Shown: positions 9,340-17,776, numbered from the stretch's first letter. The stretch: DNA of 64,000 bases from JABSOG01 sp965277695 (GCA_965277695.1 CBDIDQ010000063.1:124001-188000), one strand, 5' to 3'. Numbers and translations: made by a program. The notes: generated from the letters alone by a model not told the origin.

Positions 9340-10065
9340 CTAAAATTGATACTCCAGACGGATACGTTGCAGGCTATCGAAATGTTCGGTCAAATCCTGA
9401 TGGGTGGTTAAAATAATCATACCGTCGGCTTCAAGGTGCTGGGCAAAGCGTTTTTGCAATCCTATCACGCCTTTTTTATCAATCGCAGTAAACGGCTCAT
9501 CCAAAATCCACAACTTCGCTGGCGTCAACCATAACCTCGCCAATGCGACTTTACGCTGCTGACCTGCTGACAACTGGCTGATAGGAATATCTTCAAGACC
9601 GACCAAACCCAACCGACCTAACAATTCGAAAACATCGGTGGTAGATTCAGGCGCATGTAATTGTAACCAGAATTCGATATTTTCTAACGCCGACAAATAA
9701 GGGTTTATGCCCGCTTTATGGCCAATAAACAATAAATCACTGAGAAATTCGTGCTCGACTTTGGCAATAGTTTGTTGTTTCCATTGTAGCTGACCATGAT
9801 CGGCATGAAGAAATCCGGCGAGAATACGCAATAACGATGATTTGCCCGCGCCATTGGGGCCTTCGACCTGTAGAATTTCTCCGCTATTAAGTGAAAAGCT
9901 CAAACCTTCGAACAAACAACGATCTTGACGAATGCAAGTAAGATCCTCTGCTGAAAATTGGGCGGATAAGGTAGTGGACAAGACGGACCGTTCGCTATTG
10001 ATAGTTCGTGATAAATTGGGCGCATGATACCACAGGACAGGTTTAAATTCGTAGCAATGTTTCAT
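9340..10065 (-). CDS. ccmA: Heme exporter ATPase CcmA
   Basis: ABC ATPase of the CcmAB complex. Visible motifs are Walker A GPNGAGKSS, signature LSAGQQRKVALARLWL, Walker B LWILDEPFTAID and the H-loop TTHQD. The start is uncertain. The ATG at 10065 (an in-frame TTG lies at 10071) gives a protein about 25-30 residues longer than usual; a TTG at 9981 would give the typical length with the domain starting just before AEDLTCIR. It is the first gene of the minus-strand ccm operon, divergent from the RelA/SpoT-like gene. Confidence 0.92.
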   Translation of the reverse strand: MKHCYEFKPVLWYHAPNLSRTINSERSVLSTTLSAQFSAEDLTCIRQDRCLFEGLSFSLNSGEILQVEGPNGAGKSSLLRILAGFLHADHGQLQWKQQTIAKVEHEFLSDLLFIGHKAGINPYLSALENIEFWLQLHAPESTTDVFELLGRLGLVGLEDIPISQLSAGQQRKVALARLWLTPAKLWILDEPFTAIDKKGVIGLQKRFAQHLEADGMIILTTHQDLTEHFDSLQRIRLEYQF

Positions 10066-10090
10066 TGACAACGGCGATCCCTGGGTTTTT

Positions 10091-10106
10091 TTAACTTTAA
10101 AGTTAA
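10091..10106. promoter_or_regulatory. Perfect 16-bp palindrome between divergent genes
   Basis: TTAACTTTAAAGTTAA is its own reverse complement and lies in the short space between ccmA (minus) and the alarmone synthetase gene (plus). It sits about 26 bp outside the ccmA start and 79 bp before the plus-strand start, where an operator would be expected. No regulator can be named. Confidence 0.35.
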
Positions 10107-10148
10107 CAGATGGTTTAATTACACTATCCTTTTAAATGATGAAACCAA

Positions 10149-10182
10149 ATGTGACAATCAATGTGACAAACAAATGGGACAA
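10149..10182 (+). repeat. Three direct repeats abutting the start of the alarmone synthetase gene
   Basis: ATGTGACAA occurs at 10149 and 10161, and ATGGGACAA at 10174, spaced 12-13 bp and ending two bases before the ATG at 10185. The copies occupy the ribosome-binding region, where no good Shine-Dalgarno is otherwise visible (GGGAC at most). They could be binding sites for a repressor or for the protein itself, or simply a local duplication. Confidence 0.45.
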
Positions 10183-10184
10183 CC

Positions 10185-11246
10185 ATGAGCAGAAATGTCG
10201 ATTTAATCCTCAAAGAATACGATGCCAGAAAGTCACTCAACGAGTCGTTTTCCGATACGCTTAAAAACCTAGTAGAAAGATTATTGTTCGCAGAAGGCAT
10301 ACATATTCACTCTATTTCAGCCAGAGTCAAAGAAAGAGCTAGCCTGAAAGACAAGCTGCGCAACAAAAGCACCCCCTATGAAACATTAGATCAGATCACC
10401 GATATCGTTGGCATCAGGATCATCACCTATTACTCAGACGATGTTGATAAAGTCGCTGAAATAATTCAACGTGAATTTATCATTGATCATGATAACTCGG
10501 TTGATAAACGTAAAAACCTTGACCCAGATAAATTTGGCTATATGTCGTTACATTACATTGTCGAATTAAATAATCATCGCACCCAGTTATTAGAAAACAG
10601 CGCCTTAAAGGGATTAAAGTCTGAAATTCAGATACGTTCGATTTTACAGCATACCTGGGCTGAAATAGAACATGATATTGGCTACAAAGCCACCATGAAA
10701 ATTCCCGAAACGGTTCGTCGGCAATTTTCTACCCTCGCCGCGTTACTCGAAAACGTCGATGACGGCTTTATTAAAATAAAATCAAGTGTTGCCGAATATG
10801 CCAGTGCCACCGCGATGTCACTCGAAAATGAAGAAGAAGTCAGTATCGATGCGATTTCATTGTCTGATTTTATCCACTCAAACAGTTGTTTCAGAGAGAT
10901 TGAAACTGAAATTGCTGGTGATTTAAATTGGACCATAGAAGCCATTGACAAGAATATGATCACTCATTATCTCGACTTTTTGGACTTTGTATCTATTAAC
11001 ACTATTAATGAATTAAAACAGGGTATTGAATCAAATACAGACATCATCAAGCGATACGCCAAGTTTTACATCAACTCAAAAAATAGAGATCCCTTCACGC
11101 CCAAGGGGTTTTCAATTTATTACTATGCTCACACAGTGGCTTTTAAGGGAAAAAGTGAGGTTGATATCATCGCTTTTGGTGATAGATTCGCGCTGCAAGG
11201 CGGCGGTAAAGCTTATTTACAAATGTTGACCAAGTTTGAAGTTTAA
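10185..11246 (+). CDS. Single-domain RelA/SpoT-type (p)ppGpp synthetase with C-terminal extension
   Basis: The 353-residue protein has a RelA/SpoT nucleotidyltransferase domain (about 20-190) and no HD hydrolase. Family motifs are SARVKERASLKDKL (45-58, ATP-binding basic patch), DIVGIRI (73-79), DKFGYMSLHY (115-124) and EIQIRSILQHTWAEIEHDIGYK (147-168). The synthetase fold is intact, so making pppApp/ppGpp-type alarmones or a related pyrophosphate transfer is likely. The C-terminal ~150 residues (from about 205) are not TGS/ACT and I do not recognise them; they could regulate or neutralise the enzyme. Small alarmone synthetases without a hydrolase include both housekeeping forms and toxin-antitoxin or antiphage (toxSAS/CapRel) forms. 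It stands alone between ccmA and fliK2. Confidence 0.8.
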   Translation: MSRNVDLILKEYDARKSLNESFSDTLKNLVERLLFAEGIHIHSISARVKERASLKDKLRNKSTPYETLDQITDIVGIRIITYYSDDVDKVAEIIQREFIIDHDNSVDKRKNLDPDKFGYMSLHYIVELNNHRTQLLENSALKGLKSEIQIRSILQHTWAEIEHDIGYKATMKIPETVRRQFSTLAALLENVDDGFIKIKSSVAEYASATAMSLENEEEVSIDAISLSDFIHSNSCFREIETEIAGDLNWTIEAIDKNMITHYLDFLDFVSINTINELKQGIESNTDIIKRYAKFYINSKNRDPFTPKGFSIYYYAHTVAFKGKSEVDIIAFGDRFALQGGGKAYLQMLTKFEV

Positions 11247-11340
11247 AGCACTGAGGTTTGTTGCAATAACATCAGACGATAGTAAGCAACGGCAAAATCG
11301 CCTACTATGAAGGTATCATGTTAACTAATTTGTAGTGTCG

Positions 11341-13377
11341 ATGAACCAATTTTACTTCTCTGCCCAGACAACCCCGAGCACCCAGTCAAAAGTGACTGGT
11401 AAATCTGGCGGCGATGGCAATGCAAGTAGCGCATTACAACTCCAAACAGCCAAACTCTACAGCGCCCGGCTCGAAACACTAGGCAATGTGATCACTGGCG
11501 TTAAAGTCGCCGTTGGCAAACAAACCGTAACGGTACCATTGCCCTCTACCGTCCAATTACCCGCAGGCATTAAACCCGGACAGTCATATCAAGTCAGTTT
11601 TGGCACTAACAAAAGCGGACAGCCAGAGATCACCTTTTACCCACAAGCTGGCGAAAAAAACCCACAGACCGTCAAAATCAACGTATCTGACGCCCAGCTG
11701 GTTAATTTACTGACACTTGGCAAAGCATTCAAAGCCAATGCAGATGGCAGTGTACAAACCCAGGGTAAAATTGTTCTAAACCCACAAAACGCCCCAGCAC
11801 TGAAACTCCCCGGCTTGACCAATGCCATCAAACTGCCCGAAGGTGTGGCTGATTTACTCAAAAACAGCCAAACCGTAGCGGTGACCATTCAAGCCAAAAA
11901 TGGCAAAATTGAAATACAGCTAAACCTTGATGCCAAAAACAACGCAAATGCCGCCAAAGTCAGCTTGCCATTCAGCGCTGATAAAGTCAGTCAAATGATC
12001 AAACAAGGTATCAGCCAAACCCCCAACTTACCGATGAAAGTCGATTCAAACAGTGCAGCCAACAGCAGTAAAGTGGTATTGCCCAATCAGCAGCAAATCA
12101 CTTTGCCGGGAAAAGTACCGCCAGGTAGCGAAGCCAAAATCCAAAACCTCAGCCAGCATCAAATAGCCGTCAAAATCACCCCGGCTCAGATAACAGCAAA
12201 ACAATTAGCAGCTGTCGTGCTTGATCGCCCTTTGCCAACCTTAACTGCCAGTAAACCAGAAGCAACAGCGACCCCTTTGGCTAAAACCACCACAAACCTC
12301 AAGCCGATGCTCGAAACCTTAGTGCAAACCGTCAAACTGTCGGCAGAAAAAACACTCAGCGCGATAACAGACAAACCAGAGCTAGCCCAACCAGCACTCG
12401 CTCAACAACCGCCGACGATTGATCTCAAAACACAAAAGCAAATGCTTGATAAATTGATTGATCCGCTCATTCGGCTATTACTGCCGAAGAAAATTAGTTG
12501 GACTGAAGGACTTAAATCGCTGGCAACGTTGGAGCAACAACTACCACAAACTAAATCCGCAGCAGGCAAAGACGAGTTACCCCAGCTCAAACAAGTGTTA
12601 AACCAGCTCAGCCGCAGTATTCCCGATCAAAACAGCTCGCTGACCGAAAAAAACATCAGTACCATCATCAGTCAACTGATTAACTTCAACCCAGCTAAAG
12701 TCAGTCCGTCGATACAACCTACCCCGGCTAATGCCATTGCCAACGCCCTGCAACTGTTATTAGGCAGCAAACTAGTGCAACAGAGCGAAACCAAAGCAAC
12801 CCCGCAGCTATTGCAGCAGCTCACCGCTTTGCTCAAACCACTGACCGACAAAGAAGGTAAAACACCGGCGGGAATGAAAGCACTCACCACCGCCATCGCT
12901 CAAACAGAGCAAGGCAGTAATTCATTGAAGACCTTGGTTGGTTTACAATCAGGTATCCGTCACCAGCAGTTAGAAAATGTCGAAAAGAAACTCGACGGCA
13001 ATACCCAGCTCAACCTCACTCTGCCGCTTAAGCTCGACGACGAAATCAAAGAAGTCAAAATTGCCATCAGCGAAGAAGCAAGTAAAAACAAAAAACCGGG
13101 CAAGAAGAACTCAATATGGCAACTCAACCTCACGTTTGACCTCAGCGAGTTAGGCAAACTATTGGTTAACGCTAAATTAAAAGACGGCGAAGTGAGTATG
13201 CACTTGTACGCTGAGCAGCAAAAAACCCTAACCCTGATGGAGAAGTTTTCAAGTATTTTAGAAAAACGGCTCGAAACTCAAGGAGTTAAAATCAACAATA
13301 TCCAAAGCTCGTTAGGAAAAATCGACACACCGAAAAATAACAAACCGCTGAACAGCATCTTGCAGATCACCATATAA
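11341..13377 (+). CDS. Second FliK-like hook-length control protein
   Basis: About 678 residues, rich in Gln, Lys, Thr and Ala with low-complexity segments, as in FliK rulers. The C-terminal FliK domain is visible in WQLNLTFDLSELGKLLVNAK and a further segment ending in VSMHLYAEQQKTL. It is a paralogue of the fliK at 35.7 kb. In Pseudomonas and related bacteria a FliK-like gene also pairs with a short FlhB-C-terminal homologue near the ccm/che region, as here. Start chosen at ATG 11341; a GTG at 11335 is in frame. The role may be export control rather than hook length. Confidence 0.75.
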   Translation: MNQFYFSAQTTPSTQSKVTGKSGGDGNASSALQLQTAKLYSARLETLGNVITGVKVAVGKQTVTVPLPSTVQLPAGIKPGQSYQVSFGTNKSGQPEITFYPQAGEKNPQTVKINVSDAQLVNLLTLGKAFKANADGSVQTQGKIVLNPQNAPALKLPGLTNAIKLPEGVADLLKNSQTVAVTIQAKNGKIEIQLNLDAKNNANAAKVSLPFSADKVSQMIKQGISQTPNLPMKVDSNSAANSSKVVLPNQQQITLPGKVPPGSEAKIQNLSQHQIAVKITPAQITAKQLAAVVLDRPLPTLTASKPEATATPLAKTTTNLKPMLETLVQTVKLSAEKTLSAITDKPELAQPALAQQPPTIDLKTQKQMLDKLIDPLIRLLLPKKISWTEGLKSLATLEQQLPQTKSAAGKDELPQLKQVLNQLSRSIPDQNSSLTEKNISTIISQLINFNPAKVSPSIQPTPANAIANALQLLLGSKLVQQSETKATPQLLQQLTALLKPLTDKEGKTPAGMKALTTAIAQTEQGSNSLKTLVGLQSGIRHQQLENVEKKLDGNTQLNLTLPLKLDDEIKEVKIAISEEASKNKKPGKKNSIWQLNLTFDLSELGKLLVNAKLKDGEVSMHLYAEQQKTLTLMEKFSSILEKRLETQGVKINNIQSSLGKIDTPKNNKPLNSILQITI

Positions 13378-13400
13378 CAAGGGACTAGAAAGGAAATGAT

Positions 13401-13712
13401 ATGAGCATCGAGAATCCCCACAAAACAGCAGTTGGACTGGTCTATGATGGAGGCCAAAGCGCACCAAAAGTCGTCTCTAAAGGTCACGGAAAACTAGCAG
13501 AAGAAATTGTCGCCGTCGCCAAAGAGCACGGTGTACTGGTTCACGAAGATCAACAACTCACTCAACTACTCGCCACACTAGAGCTAGGCGATGATATCCC
13601 CAAACAACTCTATGTGCTCATCGCCGAATTAATTGCGTTTTCTTATGTGCTGCAAGGTAAGTTCCCGGACGACTGGGATAATGTCCATCAGCGGATTGAT
13701 TTTAAGGCGTGA
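13401..13712 (+). CDS. fhlB: FhlB-like protein (free FlhB C-terminal domain homologue)
   Basis: A 103-residue soluble protein matching the cytoplasmic export-switch domain of FlhB/EscU (PKVVSKGHGKLAEEIVAVAKEHGV, DDIPKQLYVLIAELIAFSYVLQ). It has no membrane part and lacks the self-cleaving NPTH motif present in the full FlhB of this window (N268-H271), having NPHK near its start instead. In Salmonella and relatives the N-terminal fragment of FlhB cannot be replaced by such homologues, so the role here is unclear. A clear Shine-Dalgarno (AAAGGA) precedes the ATG. It lies 23 bp after the fliK-like gene. Confidence 0.8.
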   Translation: MSIENPHKTAVGLVYDGGQSAPKVVSKGHGKLAEEIVAVAKEHGVLVHEDQQLTQLLATLELGDDIPKQLYVLIAELIAFSYVLQGKFPDDWDNVHQRIDFKA

Positions 13713-13736
13713 TTTTGGGGTATGGTTTTGAGGTGT

Positions 13737-13806
13737 GAGCCGAATGGCTTTATTCGGCTCATAATTCATTATATAATGAGCCGAATAAGATAAGGGTTCG
13801 GCTCAT
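13737..13806 (+). promoter_or_regulatory. Four-copy inverted/direct repeat overlapping the fic start codon
   Basis: GAGCCGAAT or its complement ATTCGGCTC appears at 13737-13745, 13752-13762, 13776-13786 and 13797-13806. Copies two and three form an inverted repeat (TTATTCGGCTCAT / ATGAGCCGAATAA) around an AT-rich spacer containing a TATAAT. The fourth copy covers the ribosome-binding region and runs into the ATG (CTCATG). This arrangement looks like an autoregulatory operator for the C-terminal DNA-binding domain of the Fic protein. Confidence 0.7.
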
Positions 13807-14983
13807 GCAATATAATTGGCAACATCCTGATTGGCCTCACTTTCACTATGATGAAGAACAACCTCGTCATTTTCTCTATCAGTATGCTCTTGAAGCAGGC
13901 AAGTTGGCGGGCGCAATTGGCCAAGTCAAAGACGAGTTACATTATGAAGCCACCATCGACTTAATGGTCAGCGAGGCGATAAATACCAGTGAGATTGAAG
14001 GTGAAAGACTAAATCGGGCGGACGTTCGCTCATCAATTAAAAACTATCTGGGGTTAAGCAATCCTTATGTGCGAATTGCCGATCCGCGATCAGAAGGCAT
14101 CGCTGGTTTAATAGTGGATGTCAGAAAAACCTTTACAACCCCTTTGACTCAGCAAACTTTATTTCAATGGCAACAAATGGCTATCCCCGCGCCCTCAGAT
14201 AGTTTGCTCAGACAACCCATAACAATCGGTCAATGGCGAAAAGCCCCAATGCAGATTGTCTCTGGTGCCATCGGTTATGAGAAGGTGCATTATGAAGCCC
14301 CGCCACCTGAGGGAGTTGAGAATGAAATCATTCGCTTTCTTGATTGGTACAATCAAACCAATCCACAACTAAATCCACAACTAAATCCACAACTAAATCC
14401 ACAGCTCAATTCACCAACCAAATTGCAAAATCCATTGCCAGGTCCGGTGAGAGCAGCAATCGCTCATTTGTGGTTTGAATCTATCCACCCCTTTGAAGAC
14501 GGTAATGGCCGGGTTGGTCGAGCGATAGCAGAACAAGCATTGGCTCAGGATTTAGGGCAACCACCGCTGTTGAGCCTTTCAACAGAAATAGAGAAAAACC
14601 GAAATGGTTATTACGATACGCTCAATGCCGCCAGCATGGCAACTATGGATATCACACCTTGGGTCAACTGGTTTTGTGAAACCGTACTGCTGGCACAACA
14701 GGATGCTAAAAAGAAACTGGATTTTATTTTAAAGAAAGCCAAGTTTTGGCATAACACTGAGCAAGAAGCGTTAAATTCCCGCCAATATAAAGTTATCAAT
14801 AAACTATTTACTGCGGGGCCAGATGGTTTTGAGTTTGGCCTCAGCGCCAAGAAATATATGAGTATGTCGAGCTGCTCAAAAGCAACTGCCACCCGCGATC
14901 TGACTGATTTGGTCGAAAAAGGTTGTCTCTATAGCCTCGAAGGTGGCGGGCGTAATGTCCGGTATGGACTGAGTTTAAAATAA
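13805..14983 (+). CDS. Fic/DOC family AMPylase with DUF4172 N-domain and C-terminal winged helix
   Basis: The 392-residue protein starts with a DUF4172-like segment (WQHPDWPHFHYDEEQ). The class II inhibitory helix motif NTSEIEGE (60-67), whose Glu normally blocks the ATP gamma-phosphate site, comes next. The intact Fic core HPFEDGNGRVGR (228-239) predicts transfer of AMP, or another nucleotide moiety, to a protein hydroxyl. The C-terminus (about 320-392) has a helix-turn-helix look (MSSCSKATATRDLTDLVEKG). The flap loop before the Fic core carries a perfect minisatellite, four Asn-Pro-Gln-Leu units. AAGGG precedes the ATG by 8 bp. The target is unknown. It ends 14 bp from the convergent DUF2802 gene. 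Confidence 0.88.
   Translation: MQYNWQHPDWPHFHYDEEQPRHFLYQYALEAGKLAGAIGQVKDELHYEATIDLMVSEAINTSEIEGERLNRADVRSSIKNYLGLSNPYVRIADPRSEGIAGLIVDVRKTFTTPLTQQTLFQWQQMAIPAPSDSLLRQPITIGQWRKAPMQIVSGAIGYEKVHYEAPPPEGVENEIIRFLDWYNQTNPQLNPQLNPQLNPQLNSPTKLQNPLPGPVRAAIAHLWFESIHPFEDGNGRVGRAIAEQALAQDLGQPPLLSLSTEIEKNRNGYYDTLNAASMATMDITPWVNWFCETVLLAQQDAKKKLDFILKKAKFWHNTEQEALNSRQYKVINKLFTAGPDGFEFGLSAKKYMSMSSCSKATATRDLTDLVEKGCLYSLEGGGRNVRYGLSLK
14360..14407 (+). repeat. 12-bp tandem repeat (4 units) in fic, encoding NPQL
   Basis: AATCCACAACTA is repeated at 14360, 14372 and 14384, with a fourth slightly diverged unit at 14396 (AATCCACAGCTC). Each unit encodes Asn-Pro-Gln-Leu, so copy-number change keeps the frame while altering loop length near the Fic active site. 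Confidence 0.85.
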
Positions 14984-14997
14984 GACAATAATGTTGT

Positions 14998-15417
14998 TTA
15001 AGAACGATGCAGAGAAACCAGCAGCTCAGCTTCGGCCAGTGGCAGTTCGCACTCTCGTACGATCTCTTCGACGTTAGCACCGAGTTCAACCATTTTTTGC
15101 GCTCTGGAGTAGAGCTTAGATTCGGGTTCGATAAGTTGCAGCTCTTCTTGTTTTTCAGAGACTTCACTGGTGACAGTCTCCAGCCCGGCCAGTTTTTTGC
15201 CCAGACCTAAAACGCCCATGCGCAACTCTTTATTTTCGCTACGACTAATCAACAGTTGCTGAGTCAATTGGTTTATCTGATGCTGATGTTTTTTATCACT
15301 CTCGCGTTGCTGCCGATGCAAGACAAAAAACACCACAAAGACAAAAGTAATCGCCAGAGTACTGAGCAAGTGGGGTAAGTATTGAAGGAAATATGACATA
15401 AATTTAAGGGGCATCAT
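14998..15417 (-). CDS. DUF2802 protein linked to the chemotaxis operon
   Basis: A 139-residue protein with an N-terminal membrane helix (about 12-34), a charged coiled-coil-like stretch (40-110) and a C-terminal helix-turn-helix-like segment (YSRAQKMVELGANVEEIVRECELPLAEAELLVSLHR). This matches DUF2802, regularly found immediately downstream of cheW in the polar flagellar loci of gammaproteobacteria. Function is not established. ATG at 15417 was used; ATG at 15399 is also in frame. Confidence 0.75.
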   Translation of the reverse strand: MMPLKFMSYFLQYLPHLLSTLAITFVFVVFFVLHRQQRESDKKHQHQINQLTQQLLISRSENKELRMGVLGLGKKLAGLETVTSEVSEKQEELQLIEPESKLYSRAQKMVELGANVEEIVRECELPLAEAELLVSLHRS

Positions 15418-15456
15418 TTTACCGAAGCCCCGGCAGCCTTAATTGAGCAAACCTAG

Positions 15457-15957
15457 TTACAGACCAGCAATTTCATCCCATTCTTCTTCATCAAGTAGCT
15501 TGTTCAGGTCAACTAATATTAACAGTTCACCTTCACGGTTGCTGACGCCTTGAATAAACTTAGCACTTTCATCAGTGCCAACATTTGGCGCGTTATCAAT
15601 CTCTGATGTACGCAGGTAAACAACCTCTGCGACACTATCAACCAAGATACCAATCACCTGCTTCTCAGCTTCAATAATGACAATACGAGTGCTGTCTGTA
15701 GTATCACTGGAAACTAAACCAAAACGAGAACGAGTATCTATAACAGTTACAACATTACCCCGTAAATTGATGATCCCAAGCACATATTCTGGTGCACCAG
15801 GAACCGGAGCGATATCGGTATAACGCAAAACTTCCTGAACCTGCATTACGTTTATGCCATAGGTTTCATTTTCTAAATGAAAAGTTACCCACTGTAATAC
15901 TTCGTCATTGCCATTGGCGTTGCCTGAATTGGCTGTAACTAATCTGTCTTGACTCAT
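15457..15957 (-). CDS. cheW: Chemotaxis coupling protein CheW
   Basis: CheW links chemoreceptors to CheA. The SH3-like CheW domain is intact, with LQWVTFHLENETYGINVMQV at the start and the conserved block GAPEYVLGIINLRGNVVTVID. The ATG at 15957 (product begins MSQDRLVT) follows GAGGAGC and is preferred over an upstream in-frame start at 16011. It is the last chemotaxis gene of the row before DUF2802 and is separated from parP by a BIME-like repeat. Confidence 0.95.
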   Translation of the reverse strand: MSQDRLVTANSGNANGNDEVLQWVTFHLENETYGINVMQVQEVLRYTDIAPVPGAPEYVLGIINLRGNVVTVIDTRSRFGLVSSDTTDSTRIVIIEAEKQVIGILVDSVAEVVYLRTSEIDNAPNVGTDESAKFIQGVSNREGELLILVDLNKLLDEEEWDEIAGL

Positions 15958-16045
15958 TGAACTTGCTCCTCGGCAAGAAATTTGACACATATCTGCCACA
16001 GGCAGACACAAAGTTATTCTTTAACTACTCAGCTTGTAGATTGAC

Positions 16046-16151
16046 GGTAGGATGCGGTGAGCCAAAGGCGAAACCCATCACAACCGAACAATAAACCTTG
16101 GGCATTTTTACACCAGACTGATGAGTTTCGCTGAGGCTCACCCATCCTACC
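16046..16151. repeat. BIME/REP-like inverted repeat between parP and cheW
   Basis: Left arm 16046-16080 (GGTAGGATGCGGTGAGCC...GCGAAACCCATCA) and right arm 16119-16151 are near-perfect reverse complements separated by 38 bp. The core GTAGGATGGGTGAGCC/GCGAAACCCATC resembles intergenic palindromic repeats common in gammaproteobacteria. It could act as a 3' stem-loop stabilising the upstream message. Confidence 0.75.
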
Positions 16152-16193
16152 TTTAAAATTAACAATTAATCTCAATAGAAACATTATTTTTCA

Positions 16194-16988
16194 TTAGTGG
16201 CCATCTTGGCTACCTTGACCTTGTTCTAACATTGCTATTAGGGCGCTTACATCTAGTAAAGCGCACATTCGTTCTTTTATCAATCCCGCCAGCCATGGAC
16301 GTCGGCCTGAACTTTCTCGCCATTTAACATCGTCCTGCTCTAACGTGACGGTATTGATTAGTTTCTCACACGCCAACCCCCATGGGCTGTTGTCCAGCAT
16401 GATAATATATTGATATTCTAGATCATTTTCCAGCGTATTATCATATTTTTCCGGCATCACCCACTTCGCCGTATTGACGATATTGAGTTTGCTATCCCGA
16501 TAAACCATCACGCCCATAAACCAATCCGGCTTGCCCACGATAGAATTCAGCTTGCCCATGTTGTGGATCCCACCAAGCTCAGTCAACGGCACTGCCACAG
16601 TCAACCCGGCGACATCAAAAAACAACGCCTGAAACTGACCTTTACGATACTCTTTTTCAACAACAGGTGCTTTCGGTGGTGAGCCAATTTCCCGGTGTGT
16701 CTGTGATTGTACCAACGCTTCCACTGTCGGCAGCACTTTTTCTTTGACTTTTGGTGCAGGTTTCTTTATCGGTTTAGGTGCGACAGTCCTTGCGACAGGT
16801 TTTGATTCAACAGGCGCAGGTTGTTCGATAACATTAACTTTTTCTAATAAACGCGCAACAGGACGTAATTGGGTATCAACAGTCTGAGTTGCCGCCTGTG
16901 CTTGTTCTTCTTCAACATCTTCATCAACCAATAGCGCACTAAGGTAATTCGTCATCACCTTTTCACTGGCAAAGCCACTTTTACTCAC
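16194..16988 (-). CDS. parP: ParP-like CheW-domain array-integration protein
   Basis: A 264-residue protein with a variable Pro/Lys/Val-rich N-terminal half (about 40-110) and a degenerate CheW-like domain at the C-terminus (FQALFFDVAGLTVAVPLTELGG ... WLAGLIKERMCALLDV). Gene position next to a ParA-like ATPase and cheW matches ParP of Vibrio, which ties CheA into receptor arrays and to ParC at the pole. The start is a GTG overlapping the parC stop (GTGA). Assignment rests on context plus domain layout, not on a ParP-specific residue. Confidence 0.8.
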   Translation of the reverse strand: MSKSGFASEKVMTNYLSALLVDEDVEEEQAQAATQTVDTQLRPVARLLEKVNVIEQPAPVESKPVARTVAPKPIKKPAPKVKEKVLPTVEALVQSQTHREIGSPPKAPVVEKEYRKGQFQALFFDVAGLTVAVPLTELGGIHNMGKLNSIVGKPDWFMGVMVYRDSKLNIVNTAKWVMPEKYDNTLENDLEYQYIIMLDNSPWGLACEKLINTVTLEQDDVKWRESSGRRPWLAGLIKERMCALLDVSALIAMLEQGQGSQDGH

Positions 16989-17776
16989 CCGGTTTTTTCC
17001 TTTTTCTCTGCTAATGACATGAGATATGTCAATAGCGTATTATAAGCCAAAACGCCCCGCGATCTAGGACTAAATACAGAAGGTGGCTGTTGCGCCAAAC
17101 TAGCATCCCTGAACTTAGTATCAACCGGAATAACACCTTGCCAAACCATTCCCTCATAAGTCTCTTGTAAAGTCTTATAAGTCAACAAGGAAGCTTTGGT
17201 TCGCTTATCAAACATCGTTGGCACTATGGTATAACGATACCCTTTTGATTGAGATACCTGCATTAAATCTAGGGTTTTTAACATTCGGTCTAAGCCTTTG
17301 AGCGCCAAAAACTCAGTCTGCACCGGAATAAGAATTCGCTCACAAGCCGCTATAGCATTAACCATTAAAGCGCCTAATACAGGCGGACAATCCAGTAAGA
17401 CATAATCATAATCTTCACTGATTTTGCTTATCGCCTTATTAAGAATAAGCCCCATGCCCGTTTCATTACCCATTGAGCGATCCAGCGTTGCCAATGCCAT
17501 AGTGGCGGGCAAAATATCCAATCGATCAATACCACTAGGACACAAAGACTGGAGAATTTCCTCCCGGCTAATGCTTTTACCCCGAACGAATAATTCATAT
17601 ACGCTCAGCTCAAGCTCCTCAGAGTCAATACCAAAATAATAAGTCAAGGAAGCATGAGGATCGGTGTCAATCAGCAACACGTTTTTACCACGCTGTGCCA
17701 GCAGACCACCTAAAGTCACCGTTGTGGTGGTTTTACCCACTCCACCTTTTTGATTTGCTACTGTCCAAATAATCAA
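16985..17776 (-). CDS. parC: ParC-like ParA/MinD-family ATPase for polar chemotaxis array positioning
   Basis: A 263-residue Walker-type ATPase with the deviant Walker A KGGVGKTT (residues 10-17), the switch region DTDPHASLTYYFG and YDYVLLDCPPVLG. It lacks a DNA-binding N-terminal extension and lies between motD and a CheW-domain gene, as do ParC of Vibrio and the chemotaxis ParA of Pseudomonas. These recruit receptor arrays to the cell pole and ensure their inheritance. Confusion with FlhG is excluded because flhG is present separately at 25-26 kb. Confidence 0.88.
   Translation of the reverse strand: MIIWTVANQKGGVGKTTTTVTLGGLLAQRGKNVLLIDTDPHASLTYYFGIDSEELELSVYELFVRGKSISREEILQSLCPSGIDRLDILPATMALATLDRSMGNETGMGLILNKAISKISEDYDYVLLDCPPVLGALMVNAIAACERILIPVQTEFLALKGLDRMLKTLDLMQVSQSKGYRYTIVPTMFDKRTKASLLTYKTLQETYEGMVWQGVIPVDTKFRDASLAQQPPSVFSPRSRGVLAYNTLLTYLMSLAEKKEKTG

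Noticed and set aside
13805..13830. The fic start as a leaderless mRNA
   Set aside because: AAGGG lies 8 bp before the ATG, within the operator-like repeat, so a normal leader with overlapping operator is simpler.
16985..17776. Plasmid or chromosome partition ParA
   Set aside because: It has no ParB or parS and is embedded in the che operon beside cheW-domain genes, which fits the chemotaxis ParC.
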